DNA of 47,621 bases from Epilithonimonas hispanica (lineage in GTDB: Bacteria > Bacteroidota > Bacteroidia > Flavobacteriales > Weeksellaceae): positions 1 to 47,621 of the forward strand of contig NZ_QNUG01000029.1 of the NCBI RefSeq assembly GCF_003385395.1. The letters are read 5' to 3'. The notes under the pieces are model-generated. The model was given only the letters and a program-made list of their open reading frames with translations. It ran no database searches and was not told where the DNA came from. The position numbers and the translations under genes are program-made. Every line of letters begins with the position of its first letter. Position 1 is the stretch's first letter. Below are positions 26,995 through 36,886 of this stretch, piece after piece.

Positions 26995-28119
26995 GGAAAT
27001 TATACTTGTTATTAGTGTTACTAATGTTCATTTTCTCTTGTCGAGGAGACGAATACATCTTTGTCTATTCCGAAGAAGAAACCTTGATGCAGCCCGAAAA
27101 TACATCAATAAAAGGCTTTTATGTCTTGAATGAAGGTAATATGGGAAGCAATAAAAGCAACGCTGGATTTCTTTGATTATACCACAGGAACTTATCACAG
27201 AAATATTTATGCAGAAGCCAATCCCAATGTGATAAAAGAATTGGGTGACGTTGGTAATGATATCAAAATCTATGGGAGCAAGATGTACGCTGTTATTAAT
27301 GTTTCCAATATTATCGAGGTTTTGGATGCTAAAACGACAAAACGTATCAAAACTATTCCGTTGCAGAATTGTCGTTATGTGACTTTCAAAGACGGGAAAG
27401 TTTACGCTTCAAGTTACGCAGGTCCGGTTTCGCTTGACCCGAATGCACCAATTGGAAAAGTCGCTGAGATTGATACGAATTCACTTTCCATAAAACGCGA
27501 AGTTGTCGTTGGTTATCAGCCGGAAGAAATGGCGATTGTCGGGAACAATCTTTATGTTGCTAATTCCGGAAGTTATCGATTTCCGAATTATGACAGAACT
27601 GTTTCAGTTGTTGATTTGAACACATTTACTGAGACTAAGAAAATCGATGTAGCGATTAATCTTCATCATATTGCAAAGGATGATGATGGCGATTTGTATG
27701 TGAGTTCAAGAGGCGATTATTATACGATTCCTTCGAGTTTATTTTTGGTGGATTCTAAAACGGGAACTGTGAAAAAAGACTTTGGAATTGCGGTCAGCGA
27801 AATAACGATTGTGAATGGCAAACTCTATTATTACGGCAACGAATTCAATTACACACATTCCTACACCAAATCTTTCGGAATCATTGATGTCAAAACTGAG
27901 CAAATCATCTCCAATAAAATCATTGACCAAGAATATGTTGACGCTATCAAAACGCCTTACGGAATTGCTGTCAACCCAATTACAGAAGACATTTATATGA
28001 CCGGTGCACGGAATTATGTTTCCACGGGATTCGTGTATTGTTTTGATAAAAACGGAAAATTCAAATGGAAAACCGAAGGCGGAAACATCCCTGCACACTT
28101 TGTTTTTCTGTATAAATAA
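26991..28119 (+). pseudogene. DUF5074/YncE-like beta-propeller lipoprotein, frameshifted
   Basis: The first frame (26991-27176) encodes a lipoprotein signal (LLVLLMFIFSC) and reads FYVLNEGNMGSNK, then runs out at TGA. The +1 frame continues ATLDFFDYTTGTYHRNIYAEANP to 28119. One extra A in AATAAAAGC (27153-27156) explains it. Restored, it is a ~375-aa surface beta-propeller of the type found next to TonB receptors, with repeats such as VVVGYQPEEMAIVGNNLYVANSG. The Bacteroides relative BtuG binds vitamin B12 at the cell surface. Could be a true pseudogene or a read error; neighbouring frameshifts make decay plausible. Confidence 0.8.
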
Positions 28120-28125
28120 ATTGGT

Positions 28126-29332
28126 ATGAAAATGAAAAAATACTTTCTAAAATTTACTTTGCTGTCATTCCTTACTTTTGGAATTATTTCCTGCAAAAGT
28201 GACCGTGATGAACCTGACGACGGCACTTCTTCAACAGAAGTTCTGAAAGATTCATACGCTATTGACCGTTTCAAAGTTTTGAATATTGTTCCAAATATCT
28301 CTGGAAACGCAAAACTAACTTGGATTATCAAAGATTCAGCGACTTCTGATAACAATACTTTGGATTTCATCAGCCCTTATGCGAAAACTTATCCTTTGAC
28401 TCTGAAGGTTGAAAGTAATGGAACAACGACAACTTACACTTCAAAAATCATTGTCAACAAAGAAACGGTTTCTTATAGTAAATACATTTCGAATGTCTTC
28501 GATTTCCGTCCTGCGGTTGGACAATTTATAAACGAGATTCCTGAATATGTTGTTGGAAATACATCGGAACAGATGATTCAGAAAGCGAAACAATCTTTGG
28601 TAGGTTCTAATTCTACGTTGATTTCGTTAGGTGGATTTGGTGGTTATGTCACTTTTGTTTAGACCACACCATTCCAAATATGAATGGAAAAGACTTTAAA
28701 ATTTTGGGAAATGCATTTTGGGGAGATTTGTCTCAGGAAGAACGCGCAGGCTCTTGTGAACCTGGAATCATTCTCGTTGCTTATGACAAAAATAAAAATG
28801 GAAAACCCGATGAAGACGAATGGTATGAGATTGCCGGAAGCGAATATTTCAAGAATACAACAGTAAAGAATTATACGATTAATTATTTCAAACCCAATGA
28901 AAATAAACCGCCAGTTGCAGGGACAGAATATTGGGAAAACGATGTAGAATATATCAAATGGACAGATAATCTTGGGAATTCAGGGTTTAAGACCAAAAAT
29001 GTTTTCCACGTTCAAAGCTATTATCCATTATGGATTTCAGATGTTTCTTACAGTTTTACAGGAACTAGACTTGCCAACAATTACTATGACCAAAGTGGAA
29101 GCGGAACTTATTGGGTTGGAAAATCCTATGAATTTGGATACGCAGACAACGCACCGAATAATGATGAAGCTTCGAACATTGATATCTCTTGGGCGGTTGA
29201 CAAGAACGGAAATTATGTCAAACTTCCCGGAATCGATTTCGTGAAAGTTTATACGGAATCAATCAGGAAGCAGGTTGGCTTGGCGTGGTTTATACCGAAG
29301 TTGCCGGTGCTTACGATTTACATTTAAAATAA
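28126..29332 (+). pseudogene. Secreted surface protein of the TonB/DUF5074 locus, frameshifted twice
   Basis: The frame from 28126 has a lipoprotein signal (LTFGIISC) and an Ig/PKD-like segment, then stops at 28662 after LGGFGGYVTFV. The reading continues in another frame from DHTIPNMNGKDFKILGNAFWGD, so one base is missing near 28655-28661. A second one-base loss near 29253-29256 destroys the end; repaired, the tail would read VYTGINQEAGWLGVVYTEV and so on to TAA 29330-29332. Restored length is ~400 aa. Such proteins commonly follow DUF5074 lipoproteins in TonB-receptor clusters; ligand unknown. Confidence 0.75.
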
Positions 29333-29366
29333 AATTCAACAATAAAATTATTTAAATCAATTAAAA

Positions 29367-31643
29367 ATGAAAAAGTTTTATCTTTTGACATTGCTGTTGT
29401 TCTTTGCATTTTTTACCAATGCACAAGTCACAGTTCAAGGAGTTCCGAGAAATGATCTCAAAACGAATTCCATTAAAAAAACGCAGTCCAAAAAGGCAGA
29501 TTTCACAATGGATGATATCGTCTATTGGGTTGGAACGGGTTCTAACAAAGCCGCTTTCGTTGTTCAATGGAATGATGCTAAAAATCCTGATGCTTTAGTT
29601 TGGGGATTCAAATGGGACGGAAACGCAACAGGCGAAGATATGCTGAAAGCGATTGCAAAAACTGATAAGCGTTTCTTCTCATTACTTTATCAAGGAACAC
29701 AATTTGGAAGTGCAATCGGAGGTTTAGGTTTTGACCTTGACGGAAAAGGAACTGTAGGACTTTACAATAACGGAAACACAACTTATCCGCTTTATCCAGT
29801 TGATGGAATTATCAATACAACCGCTTATGATTTTGATAATTATACAGCAATTGATTCTAACGACCATTGGTTTTCTGGTTGGTACAACGGTTATTGGTCT
29901 TATTGGGTTAAGGACGCCACTGATACAGATTTTGGATATTCCGGTTTAGGAGCAAGCAGCAGACAATTGCAAGATGGTTCTTGGGATGTTTGGAATGCAA
30001 ATCCTAATATGGAAAGTTATGATATTTCTTCAACATTGACACCAGTTTCCGTTTACTCAGCGCAGGCGGATTTTACCAAAGGTTATTTTATGGTGAACGA
30101 AGAATGGTTTGGTCATACAAACGGTTCTGTGAATTTTGTAGGAGACAATGACCAAATCTATTACCGAGTTTATAGCGAGAAGAATAATAATCAGGCTTTC
30201 GGAGCTACAAATCAGTTAGGAACAATCTACGGAGATAAGTTCTATTTCATTTCAAAACAAGCTTCTGACGGCGGAGATACGCAATATACACCGGGCGGAA
30301 GATTGGTTGTTGCCAATGTTACAACGATGGAAAAAATCAAAGGTTTTGACAATATCGGTGGAGGAGACGGACGTTTTTTTCTTGGTGTGAATGAACATCT
30401 TGGTTACATCGGGGCTTCCAACGGGATTTTTACTTTTGATATTGATAATCTTCAAGTTGGAAGTCTAATTGAAGGAACAAACGGAGGTAGCTTATATTCA
30501 GGACAAATCGGAAATATGATTAGAACTTCGCAATATGTTTTCGCTGTTAAGCAATCTACAGGAATTCTAATTATCGACCCGAAAACAAATACTTTGGTTC
30601 AGACAATTTCCGGAGCTTTCCATTCAGTTGTTCAGGCAAAAGATGGAAGTGTTTGGGCAATCCAGAATCAGAAGTTGATTAACATTAATCCAACCTCTTT
30701 TGAAACGACTGAGTATCCACTTTCTACGGCAACGCAATATCTAGGTTCTTGGGGGGCTTGGAACGCAGGAAGTTTCACTTACAGTAACCAGCAGAATGCT
30801 TTGTATTGGATGAACTCTGTGAATGCTTTCACCTCGGGAACAAAGGTTATTAAATTTGATGTGACTACTAAAACTTTGGTTGATAGTTTTATCACGATTC
30901 CTGGTCAGGAAGGAACATACAAGCAGATTCCTTACGGTGCAGCGTTGAGAGTTGATCCTGTTTCCGACGAATTGATTCTTAATACAACAGAAAGTGGTTA
31001 TGGCGCACATTATCAGAAAAACTGGATTCATACTTACAGCAATACTGGCGCTTTGTTGAATACAACAACCTTGAACGATTATTATTGGTTTCCAGCGGTA
31101 ACAGTTTTCCCGGATGTTGATTTTCCGGTTGTGAGTTCTACTTTTCCTTCGGAAATTACTACGAGTAGTATTACAAAAATTGACCTGAAAACGATTGTGA
31201 CAGATGCAGACAATCTTTCGGTTTCTATTTTGAAATCAATCAAATCTAATAGCAATGCCAATGCAATTAATGCAGAAATCAATTCTGATGAAGAGTTGGT
31301 GCTAACGCCGCAAGGTGCTGGAACGGCAAACATCGTGGTTAGTTTTAATTCCAACGGGAAAGTGGTTGACAAAACCTTGACTGTAGTATCTTCTTCATTA
31401 GCTGTGAATGATAATGTTAAGAAAATCAACCTAAGTATCTATCCAAATCCAACAACCGATGTCTTGAATATCAAAATTCAAGATAAGATTGTTGAGGTTT
31501 CTGTGTACGATGTTACAAGAAAAGCGATTAATACTAAGTTGATTGATGGAAAAATCAATGTGAATCAACTTCTAAAAGGAAATTATATTCTAAGAATTAC
31601 GACTGATAAAGCAGTTTATCAAGAGAAATTTATTAAGAAATAA
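29367..31643 (+). CDS. Secreted DUF5074-type surface protein with T9SS sorting domain
   Basis: 758 aa, intact. Signal peptide (to about TNAQ), then a domain beginning DDIVYWVGTGSNKAAFVVQWND (~residue 48 on), a beta-propeller region similar to the DUF5074 neighbour (VVQAKDGSVWAIQNQKLININP), and a C-terminal type IX secretion sorting domain from ~686 (LSIYPNPTTDVLNIKIQ to the final KAVYQEKFIKK). It should be exported by T9SS and anchored or released at the surface. It belongs to the degraded TonB uptake locus and is the only complete gene left in it. A corrinoid-binding role is possible by analogy with BtuG/BtuH-type clusters but not shown. Confidence 0.88.
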   Translation: MKKFYLLTLLLFFAFFTNAQVTVQGVPRNDLKTNSIKKTQSKKADFTMDDIVYWVGTGSNKAAFVVQWNDAKNPDALVWGFKWDGNATGEDMLKAIAKTDKRFFSLLYQGTQFGSAIGGLGFDLDGKGTVGLYNNGNTTYPLYPVDGIINTTAYDFDNYTAIDSNDHWFSGWYNGYWSYWVKDATDTDFGYSGLGASSRQLQDGSWDVWNANPNMESYDISSTLTPVSVYSAQADFTKGYFMVNEEWFGHTNGSVNFVGDNDQIYYRVYSEKNNNQAFGATNQLGTIYGDKFYFISKQASDGGDTQYTPGGRLVVANVTTMEKIKGFDNIGGGDGRFFLGVNEHLGYIGASNGIFTFDIDNLQVGSLIEGTNGGSLYSGQIGNMIRTSQYVFAVKQSTGILIIDPKTNTLVQTISGAFHSVVQAKDGSVWAIQNQKLININPTSFETTEYPLSTATQYLGSWGAWNAGSFTYSNQQNALYWMNSVNAFTSGTKVIKFDVTTKTLVDSFITIPGQEGTYKQIPYGAALRVDPVSDELILNTTESGYGAHYQKNWIHTYSNTGALLNTTTLNDYYWFPAVTVFPDVDFPVVSSTFPSEITTSSITKIDLKTIVTDADNLSVSILKSIKSNSNANAINAEINSDEELVLTPQGAGTANIVVSFNSNGKVVDKTLTVVSSSLAVNDNVKKINLSIYPNPTTDVLNIKIQDKIVEVSVYDVTRKAINTKLIDGKINVNQLLKGNYILRITTDKAVYQEKFIKK

Positions 31644-31664
31644 TATTAATTAATTTTATGTAAG

Positions 31665-31700
31665 AAAGCCTTCAAATTAAGTTTTTGAAGGCTTTTTTTA
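31665..31700. terminator. Bidirectional terminator between the T9SS gene and lplA
   Basis: AAAGCCTTCAAA (31665-31676) pairs with TTTGAAGGCTTT (31684-31695), 12 bp perfect, followed by a T run on the plus strand. The two genes converge here. Confidence 0.9.
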
Positions 31701-32678
31701 TTTGAATAATTCCAAAATCTCGTCAACAGTCACTTTCCCAAAATAATCTGTGATATTAATTTTAGAAAGAACTTGATTCAAATTTTCAATATCGTGTTTT
31801 TCATCGATGAGTAAATCTTCCAATTCTTCAATCGATTTTGAAGCAAAAAAGTCACCGAAAATTTTAGCTTTTTTGATAATTCCTTTTTCAACATCAAGAT
31901 GGATTTCTATAAATCCAGCAGGGATTTTAATCGCTTTTTTGAAGTTATAATTCGGAGAGAAACCAAAGTTCCAGTCCCAAGTTTCGTATTTTTCTTTGGC
32001 TAATTTCTCGATTTCCTGAATGTCCTGATCTGTAAGGTTATAAACTTTTCCATTGAAATCTTTCAGGATTTCATCAATCAGTTTTTGTTTTAGGACTTCT
32101 ATAGTTGCTCCGGTTGGTAGAAAATCAATAAGGTTTGTCACTCTAGAGCGATTGGATTTTGTAGCCTTATCGATGAATTTTAAAGGATTAATCTTCAACG
32201 CGTCACTCAAAACACTCATTTCAGAATTGAATAGAATTGTTCCGTGCTGAATCATTTTTCCGCCTTTTGCCAACTTTGCATTCCCACTGAATTTCTTTCC
32301 ATCCACCAAAAGATCATTTCGCCCTTCCAAGTTAGCATTGATATTCCAATCCTTTAAGATTTTAATTATAGGACTTGTAAACTCTCCGAAATCCAGAAAA
32401 TCATTGGTCCCCAATAGTGTGTGAAATGAGAAATTAAGATTGCCCAAATCGTGATATACCGCGCCACCACCAGACAATCTCCTTACGACTTTGATGTTGT
32501 TATCGTTTACATAATCCAAATTGATTTCGGCCAAAGTATTCTGAAATTTACCAACAATAATAGAAGGTGCATTGATGTAAAGAAGAAAAATATCTTCAGT
32601 CGGAAATTTAGTCAAAAGGAATTCTTCGGAAGCAATATTGAAAAAAGCGTTGTGAGAAGGGGAGTCTATGATGAGCAT
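31698..32678 (-). CDS. lplA: Lipoate-protein ligase A
   Basis: 326 aa. It activates lipoate with ATP and attaches it to E2 and GcvH lipoyl domains. Signature segments: RRLSGGGAVYHDLGNLNFSF (66-85) and KFSGNAKLAKGGKMIQHGTILF (129-150) with the conserved Lys K135. The C-terminal accessory domain continues to residue 326, so this is the full two-domain form. Monocistronic, converging on the T9SS gene. Confidence 0.95.
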   Translation of the reverse strand: MLIIDSPSHNAFFNIASEEFLLTKFPTEDIFLLYINAPSIIVGKFQNTLAEINLDYVNDNNIKVVRRLSGGGAVYHDLGNLNFSFHTLLGTNDFLDFGEFTSPIIKILKDWNINANLEGRNDLLVDGKKFSGNAKLAKGGKMIQHGTILFNSEMSVLSDALKINPLKFIDKATKSNRSRVTNLIDFLPTGATIEVLKQKLIDEILKDFNGKVYNLTDQDIQEIEKLAKEKYETWDWNFGFSPNYNFKKAIKIPAGFIEIHLDVEKGIIKKAKIFGDFFASKSIEELEDLLIDEKHDIENLNQVLSKINITDYFGKVTVDEILELFK

Positions 32679-32759
32679 ATCGTTCTATTTTCTAACAAAA
32701 TTACTGAGTTTTTGCTGATGATAAAATTGATTTTGCTCAGCCTTTCTTTGAGTGCGATT

Positions 32760-33266
32760 TTATTCAAATATTAATCCACTAAGTGAATCCATTTCTTTCT
32801 TCTCTTTTTCTGTCATTCTTGTTCGTAAAACTCTTGTTGTATATGCGCCTTTTACTTTGTTTCCATAAACATAAAGCCAATCACTAATATCCTCTAAAGC
32901 AACCTCAATCGTATCTCCGAGTTTAACTTCTTTTGTGGATATTGGAATTCCATCAACTAAGCCATAATATTTATTTTTATAATATTGAATGTCACTTATC
33001 CAAATATGTTCGCCATCTATGTCATTGATTTTAAATCTTTTCTTCAAAGCGAAATTGTAATAATTAGGATTTTGACTAATAATTGCTTTTCTGAATTGGT
33101 CAATAGAACTTTTTGCTTTTTCTATTGCATTATTCATTTCAGAGTCATCGTTATATAAAATATGAACATCTGGCTCTCCCTTTCTTTTAACAACTTCATC
33201 CGATTTTGAAGTACAGCTAAACAAGAAAAGAAAAATAAAAAGTATAAATGGTTTTTTATAAATCAT
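32760..33266 (-). CDS. DUF2314-domain lipoprotein
   Basis: 168 aa. Lipoprotein signal with Cys at ~18 (LFLFSCTSKSD). Residues ~50-155 match DUF2314: FRKAIISQNPNYYNFALKKRF, EHIWISDIQYYKNKYYGLVDG, and the hallmark ISDWLYVYGNKVKGAYTTRVLR. The function of DUF2314 is unknown. The gene starts 2 bp after mntR, so the two may be co-transcribed. Confidence 0.85.
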   Translation of the reverse strand: MIYKKPFILFIFLFLFSCTSKSDEVVKRKGEPDVHILYNDDSEMNNAIEKAKSSIDQFRKAIISQNPNYYNFALKKRFKINDIDGEHIWISDIQYYKNKYYGLVDGIPISTKEVKLGDTIEVALEDISDWLYVYGNKVKGAYTTRVLRTRMTEKEKKEMDSLSGLIFE

Positions 33267-33268
33267 AA

Positions 33269-33916
33269 TTACTTCACCAACAACCTATCACAAACAGTTT
33301 TACTAAAATTCTCCTCTTGACTGTTATAAAAAACCTTCATAGATTGGTCAAAATCTTCCTTTTGCAAAACCTTGATTTCTGTTCCAAGACTAAGATTTCT
33401 TTTATTGAGAAAGTTTAGGAAGTCTTCAGAAGAAGTGGTTACAGAAAATAATTCTACTGTTTCGTTCTCCTTACATTTGCTTAGTTTTTTTAAGTCAGGC
33501 TGAATAACATTTCCGTCTTTGTCGGGAATTGGTTCACCGTGCGGGTCCATTTTTGGATAATTGAGAATTTCATCCATTTTATCAAAAAACTCATCAGAAT
33601 GGATGTGTTCCAATTGTTCCGCAATCTCGTGGACATTTTCCCAACCGAAGCCCATTTTTTCTACCAAAAACATCTCTGTCAATCGGTGTTTTCTTACAAT
33701 GAGCGAGGCTTCTTTTTTTCCAGATTCTGTAAGTTTGATGGGTTTATAAGATTCATATTTTACCCAATTTTTCTCTGCAAACTTCTTTATCATGCTGTTT
33801 ACAGAAGGCATTTTGATATTGAGTTGACGGCTGAGATCGTTTACAGAAACTTCATCATTCTCATTTACAAGATGATAAAGTGCTTTCAGGTAATTTTCTT
33901 CGGTTAGAGAATTCAT
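33269..33916 (-). CDS. DtxR/MntR-family metal-dependent regulator
   Basis: 215 aa. N-terminal winged helix (LYHLVNENDEVSVNDLSRQL, KMPSVNSMIKKFAEKNWVKY), a dimerisation and metal-binding domain with HRLTEMFLVEKMGFGWENVHEIAEQLEH and DPHGEPIP, and a C-terminal FeoA/SH3-like domain (~155-215). It represses or activates metal transporters in response to Mn2+ or Fe2+. On the minus strand TAACTTTG (33928-33921) lies so close to the ATG at 33916 that the transcript would be almost leaderless. No metal transporter gene is adjacent. Confidence 0.92.
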   Translation of the reverse strand: MNSLTEENYLKALYHLVNENDEVSVNDLSRQLNIKMPSVNSMIKKFAEKNWVKYESYKPIKLTESGKKEASLIVRKHRLTEMFLVEKMGFGWENVHEIAEQLEHIHSDEFFDKMDEILNYPKMDPHGEPIPDKDGNVIQPDLKKLSKCKENETVELFSVTTSSEDFLNFLNKRNLSLGTEIKVLQKEDFDQSMKVFYNSQEENFSKTVCDRLLVK

Positions 33917-34004
33917 AAGTCAAAGTTAATTAAAAGTTAGAAAAGATTATGTTTTATTCTAACAATTTAATTTTGGTTTAATTTTATCTTAATCGATAAT
34001 TCAA

Positions 34005-34012
34005 TAACTTTG
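34005..34012 (+). promoter_or_regulatory. Predicted promoter of the threonine aldolase gene
   Basis: TAACTTTG matches TAnnTTTG, 26 bp before the ATG at 34038. A matching minus-strand element for the divergent regulator lies at 33928-33921. Confidence 0.45.
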
Positions 34013-34037
34013 ATTCATCAAAAAAGAAGTAGAAATA

Positions 34038-35069
34038 ATGAAGAAATATTCTTTCAAAAACGATTATTCAGAAGGTTGTCATCCCAATATTTTAGAAGCA
34101 TTAATCAAAACAAATCTCAGTCAGCAAAACGGTTACGGTTACGACGATTATTCTGACCAAGCAAGAGAATTAATCCAACAAAAAATCAATCATCACGATG
34201 CAGATATTCATTTTGTAAGTGGTGGAACTCAAGCTAATCTTTTAGTTATTTCTTCAATTCTTCGTCCACACGAGAGTGTAGTTTCTGCAGAAACCGGACA
34301 TATCTTTACTAATGAAACCGGAGCGATAGAAGCAACGGGGCACAAAGTTCACGGTCTAATTACAGAAGATGGAAAACTAAAACCAGAATATATCCAATCG
34401 GTTTTGGATACGCATACTAATAAGCCTCATCAGGTTAAGCAAAAACTCGTTTATATTTCCAATTCTACAGAAGTTGGAACGATTTATACAAAGAAAGAAT
34501 TACAAGAATTATCTGATTTTTGTAAAGCCAATAATTTGTATCTTTTTATGGATGGTGCAAGATTAGGACAAGCTTTAACTTCCGAAATCAATGATTTGAC
34601 ATTGGAAGATATTGCGAGATTAACTGATGTTTTCTATCTCGGAGGAACAAAAAATGGCGCATTGTTAGGAGAAGCAATTGTAATTACCAATGATAAACTG
34701 AAAGAGGAATTCGGATTTCACATCAAGCAGAAAGGTGCGATGTTGGCGAAAGGCAGATTATTGGGAATTCAGTTTTTGGAATTGATGAAAGATGATTTGT
34801 ATTTCGATTTGGCAAAACATTCTAACGTTCAGGCAATGAAAATCAAATCTGCTTTTCAGAACAAAGGTTTCGAGTTTTTATCAGACACATTCACCAATCA
34901 GATTTTTCCGATTTTAAATAATTCTCAAATCGAAAAATTATCTGAAAACTTTGATTTCTATGTTTGGAAAAAGATAGATGAAGAAAGTTCAGCCATCAGA
35001 TTGATTACTTCTTGGGCAACTTCTGATGAGGTTTTGGATGAGTTTATTAATGAAATTGAAAGTCTGTAA
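34038..35069 (+). CDS. Low-specificity threonine aldolase (beta-eliminating lyase family)
   Basis: 343 aa, PLP fold type I. Cofactor-site features: SGGTQANLL (61-69), Asp in FMDGARLGQAL (D172), and the Schiff-base lysine K205 in LGGTKNGALLGE. It cleaves L-threonine/allo-threonine to glycine and acetaldehyde. Monocistronic, followed by a bidirectional terminator. Confidence 0.92.
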   Translation: MKKYSFKNDYSEGCHPNILEALIKTNLSQQNGYGYDDYSDQARELIQQKINHHDADIHFVSGGTQANLLVISSILRPHESVVSAETGHIFTNETGAIEATGHKVHGLITEDGKLKPEYIQSVLDTHTNKPHQVKQKLVYISNSTEVGTIYTKKELQELSDFCKANNLYLFMDGARLGQALTSEINDLTLEDIARLTDVFYLGGTKNGALLGEAIVITNDKLKEEFGFHIKQKGAMLAKGRLLGIQFLELMKDDLYFDLAKHSNVQAMKIKSAFQNKGFEFLSDTFTNQIFPILNNSQIEKLSENFDFYVWKKIDEESSAIRLITSWATSDEVLDEFINEIESL

Positions 35070-35101
35070 CTCAATTAATAATTAAATTAAGACATAAAAA
35101 A

Positions 35102-35120
35102 ACTCCCAAAATCTGGGAGT
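35102..35120. terminator. Bidirectional terminator between threonine aldolase and lgt
   Basis: ACTCCCA (35102-35108) pairs with TGGGAGT (35114-35120), flanked by A-rich sequence on the left and T-rich on the right, so it can serve both converging genes. Confidence 0.85.
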
Positions 35121-35127
35121 TTAAATT

Positions 35128-36399
35128 TTATACTGTTGCTTCTTCTTTCGGAAGTTTGAATTTCTTAGAATAAATCATAATCACCAATCCGGCAACCATA
35201 AAAGGAATACTCAAAACCTGACCAGTATTAAGCCCAGCAAAATGAATAATCTCGTCACCTTGTGGTTCTTTCAGGAACTCGACAAAGAATCTGATCGCCC
35301 AAAGTATGATAAAGAATAGCCCGAATAACCAACCTTGCTGGTATTTTTTATCTGTTTTCTTATATAAAAACCAAAGCAAAACAAAAAGACAAACATAACC
35401 AAACGCTTCAAATAATTGTGTTGGATAACGCGGGATTGTTACGCCATATTCAGAGCTTTGTTGAGGAAATAAAATAGCGAAAGGAGAATTTGGGTCAATT
35501 GGTTTTCCTATGATTTCTGAATTGAAAAAATTTCCCATTCTCACAAAAGCACCTCCAGAAGCTACTACGATTCCGATTCTGTCATAGACCCAAAGCGGAT
35601 TTTTCTTGATGACTTTTAAACTATAATATAGAGTCGTTGCAATAACCATAATAGCTGCACCGTGACTTGCCAAACCGGAAAATCCTGTAAAATGCAATCC
35701 TCCTTTTGTACTGATTGGTAAGAAAACACTCAAGAAATCTTCTTTGAATAATTCTGGCTGATAAAAAATAACGTGTCCCAATCTCGCTCCAAGAATAGTT
35801 CCTACCAAAGTCCAAGTAAAAAATGGCTCCAGATATTTCTCATCCACACCATCAATTTTGAAGATTTTTGCCATTATAAAATAACCCAATCCAAAAGCAA
35901 AAATGAACATCAAACTATAAAAATGAAGCATAAAAGGTCCTAGTTTGATTCCCTTTATAGGATCCCAAATTTTGAAATTTGTTTCTAGTTCTACAATATC
36001 GGTTGATTTCAAAACAGTTTTAGACTTTAATAGATATTTGAAATTTTCTATGTTTTTCTGTTCCAATGTAGCATCAACAGGTTTAAAATTTTTATCCAAA
36101 AATTGAAAACCAAAAGCTTTGTATTTCAATAAAATATTTTGGATGCTCCCAAGATGTTCAGCAGATTCTGCCTTGATATTATCTTCGTTTAGAATAACCA
36201 ATTCATTAGGAACATTATTAGAAGCTTCATCATAAAATTTTGTACTATTTTGAGTAGCAAATATTTTAACAGCAACAGTTTCTTTATTATTGATTTTCAA
36301 AGTCCCATCAGAAAGCTGATTGGGAGCACTTTGTGAAAAAAACAATTGAGAAATCCCTGCGAAAAGGATTAGATAAAATCTAAGAAAAATATGATTCAT
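35128..36399 (-). CDS. lgt: Prolipoprotein diacylglyceryl transferase Lgt, N-terminally extended
   Basis: 423 aa. The C-terminal ~270 residues are a standard Lgt: membrane segments from GPFMLHFYSLMFIFAFGLGY, the catalytic region GARLGHVIFYQP, ASHGAAIMV, and the Lgt signature VRMGNFFNSEIIGKP, ending YSKKFKLPKEEA. It moves diacylglycerol onto the lipobox Cys of lipoproteins. The first ~150 residues are not part of normal Lgt (~260-290 aa): a signal peptide (ending LFFSQSAP) and a soluble, presumably periplasmic region. Downstream of yidD by 12 bp, probably one operon. Confidence 0.95.
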   Translation of the reverse strand: MNHIFLRFYLILFAGISQLFFSQSAPNQLSDGTLKINNKETVAVKIFATQNSTKFYDEASNNVPNELVILNEDNIKAESAEHLGSIQNILLKYKAFGFQFLDKNFKPVDATLEQKNIENFKYLLKSKTVLKSTDIVELETNFKIWDPIKGIKLGPFMLHFYSLMFIFAFGLGYFIMAKIFKIDGVDEKYLEPFFTWTLVGTILGARLGHVIFYQPELFKEDFLSVFLPISTKGGLHFTGFSGLASHGAAIMVIATTLYYSLKVIKKNPLWVYDRIGIVVASGGAFVRMGNFFNSEIIGKPIDPNSPFAILFPQQSSEYGVTIPRYPTQLFEAFGYVCLFVLLWFLYKKTDKKYQQGWLFGLFFIILWAIRFFVEFLKEPQGDEIIHFAGLNTGQVLSIPFMVAGLVIMIYSKKFKLPKEEATV

Positions 36400-36411
36400 T
36401 GATAATTGATT

Positions 36412-36648
36412 TTAATGTTTTTTGGGTGGAACTGGGTCATAACCTTCGCCTCCCCAAGGATGGCAACTTCCAATCCTTTTTATGGCAAGCCAGATTCCTT
36501 TAAAAAGTCCGTGAACTTTCAGTGCTTCTAAAGTATAATACGAACAAGTAGGATCATACCTGCAATTTTTCCCCAACCAAGGCGAAATGGCAAATTGATA
36601 AAATTTTATCAAAACGACAATCGGGAAAGTCAAAATTTTGTTCAACAT
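36412..36648 (-). CDS. yidD: Membrane protein insertion efficiency factor YidD
   Basis: 78 aa. Family signature [19 protein letters not shown], followed by [13 protein letters not shown] near the C-terminus; amphipathic N-terminus. It aids YidC-dependent membrane insertion. Just upstream of lgt. Confidence 0.95.
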   Translation of the reverse strand: MLNKILTFPIVVLIKFYQFAISPWLGKNCRYDPTCSYYTLEALKVHGLFKGIWLAIKRIGSCHPWGGEGYDPVPPKKH

Positions 36649-36886
36649 AATTTTAAGCTATGCAAAAATAATAGAAAAAACATTAGTCAAATCAAAATTA
36701 ACTAACAATAACAGTTGTTTTTAATTTTAATATTTCTTCCTTTATGAATAATTATATTAAATAAATATTTGATTTGATAGTTGCAATATTAACCAAATTT
36801 AAACAATAGTTTAAATCAATGATATGATTATAGATTTTGCAACATCTAAATTTGAATTTGATTGATAAAATCTTGATTTTTGCAAA

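Noticed and set aside
26828-27133. 101-codon plus-strand frame between the reductase and the DUF5074 gene
   Set aside because: Out of frame with both the TonB-receptor remnant and the lipoprotein; those frames show family-like sequence, this one does not.
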